Assembly: GCA_017305135.1 (NCBI GenBank)
Contig: JAFKNA010000009.1
Location: 62,001 to 126,000, forward strand
Source: Lysobacterales bacterium
GTDB taxonomy: Bacteria > Pseudomonadota > Gammaproteobacteria > Xanthomonadales > Rhodanobacteraceae
Direction: 5' to 3'
Length of the DNA stretch: 64,000 nucleotides
Both the position numbers and the translations under genes were made by a program. Below, piece by piece: positions 63,324 to 64,000 of this stretch (position 1 is the stretch's first letter; every line of letters begins with the position of its first letter). Below the pieces are notes generated by a model. That model did not search any database and had not been told where the DNA came from. It worked only from the letters and a program-made list of their open reading frames with translations.

Positions 63324-64000
63324 TCAGCGCATCCAGGGGAACAGGTTGGCGCCGGGGAAGCCGAACACGACGTCATCCCCGGTGAACTTGTTGCCGGACT
63401 CGTACTGCACGACATCGGGCGAGGCAAAGACGCTCACGGCCGCGACCGGCGTGTCGACGGCCAGCGGACTGCCGCCCACCTTCACGTTGCGGATCACCGC
63501 CAGATAGCGCGAATTGGAGCGCACCGTGCCGAGGTCGAGCACGATGCGCTCGCGCAGGTTCCCGTTGGCGGAATCGGCGAAGATCAGGCCCGGATTGTTG
63601 CCGGCGCAGGTGCCCGCATCGAGGGTGGCCGGCAACTCGCGGAGGAAGCAGTAGCTGGCCACCGGTTCGAGGTACTCCGAATCATAGGCATCGGCAATCA
63701 CGATCTCGACCGAGTTCGCCGTCGGCATGGCTCCGCCGCCACTCGGTGCCTGCGGGAAGCTGGAATTGGGCAACTCATTGGCGCCCTGCGCGCCGAGGCG
63801 GGCGTCCACCCGGGCGAGGTAGGCGAACTTCGGGGTGCTCCCATCCGTCCAGTTGCGGGTCCACATGGTGGCCGCACGCATGCCGAAGTCGGAATTCACC
63901 GCCGGTGCCGACGAGGGGCCGGTACCGGGGGCGGGGCGAACGCCCGTGGCGGCAGCGCACACCGCTACCTCGCGGGAGAGCGGAAGGTCCGGAACCAGCG
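63324..64000 (-). CDS. C-terminal part of an unrecognised, probably exported protein
   Basis: An open frame running from the window edge to a TGA at 63324-63326; 225 residues are visible and the start lies beyond the window. It is Gly-, Asn- and Ser-rich with beta-strand character. Two cysteines are well placed for a disulphide (SYCFLRELPATLDAGTCAG), and it ends FTGDDVVFGFPGANLFPWMR. Features such as EIVIADAYDSEYLEPVAS and RIVLDLGTVRSNSRYLAVIR suggest a secreted beta-sandwich. No known family is recognised. A GTG at 63962 is in frame but the upstream codons look coding, so I treat the gene as truncated by the edge. Confidence 0.65.
   Translation of the reverse strand, partial: LVPDLPLSREVAVCAAATGVRPAPGTGPSSAPAVNSDFGMRAATMWTRNWTDGSTPKFAYLARVDARLGAQGANELPNSSFPQAPSGGGAMPTANSVEIVIADAYDSEYLEPVASYCFLRELPATLDAGTCAGNNPGLIFADSANGNLRERIVLDLGTVRSNSRYLAVIRNVKVGGSPLAVDTPVAAVSVFASPDVVQYESGNKFTGDDVVFGFPGANLFPWMR

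Overview
The window is 64 kb of very GC-rich, densely coding chromosome. It looks like a gammaproteobacterium of the Lysobacterales (Xanthomonadales). The order prmB-aroC-asd-fimV-truA-trpF-trpB-trpA-accD is the one I know from Xanthomonas and relatives. The gaps carry short palindromic and heptanucleotide repeats of a kind common in that order, and rapA, greB, mrcB, a GTP-type PEPCK and relA are typical gammaproteobacterial genes. I see no tRNA, rRNA, CRISPR, transposase or prophage gene. Genus assignment is not possible from this view.

Layout. 1-2.5 kb: tail of an unrecognised protein, a TPR-methyltransferase fusion and a small secreted protein. 2.7-5.6 kb: rapA. 5.8-19.7 kb, all on the minus strand: SLC13 permease, accD, trpA, trpB, a methyltransferase, trpF, truA, fimV, asd, aroC, prmB. 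19.9-21.9 kb: SCO1-like copper protein, psd and a small conserved protein. 22.1-24.1 kb: greB and a YjgR-type ATPase. 24.3-27.3 kb: MltD-like transglycosylase and an amidase. 27.6-31.0 kb: a tightly overlapping run of ETF-quinone oxidoreductase, a HEPN/MNT nucleotidyltransferase pair and a split lipoate ligase (LplB, LplA). 31.1-34.1 kb: a large secreted protein with a possible N-terminal outer-membrane barrel and seven Ig-like repeats. 34.3-38.0 kb: ATP-grasp enzyme, etfB, etfA, S-formylglutathione hydrolase. 38.1-42.2 kb: FadE and an alpha/beta hydrolase, divergent from a TetR regulator. 42.4-44.1 kb: pckG, followed by a 611-base repeat-rich gap. 44.7-47.7 kb: secreted subtilase with a clear terminator. 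48.0-52.9 kb: YoaA/DinG-like helicase, TPR lipoprotein and PBP1b. 53.1-57.5 kb: a 1479-residue protein with three glycosyltransferase domains. 57.5-63.1 kb: NRDE protein, Ser/Thr kinase with TPR-like tail, relA. 63.3-64 kb: a partial unrecognised protein.

How genes fit together. FadE, EtfAB and ETF-QO make a full electron path from acyl-CoA to the quinone pool within about 13 kb. The TetR regulator probably controls the hydrolase-fadE pair through a palindrome over their promoter. The trp, asd and aroC genes form an amino-acid biosynthesis block with accD. PBP1b, a TPR lipoprotein and a helicase form one transcription unit. RelA, a membrane kinase and the NRDE protein form another. The most unusual points are the HEPN/MNT pair embedded in a metabolic operon, the three-domain glycosyltransferase, the barrel-plus-Ig protein, and the several repeat families in the gaps. 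All family assignments rest on motif recognition by eye; no database search was run.
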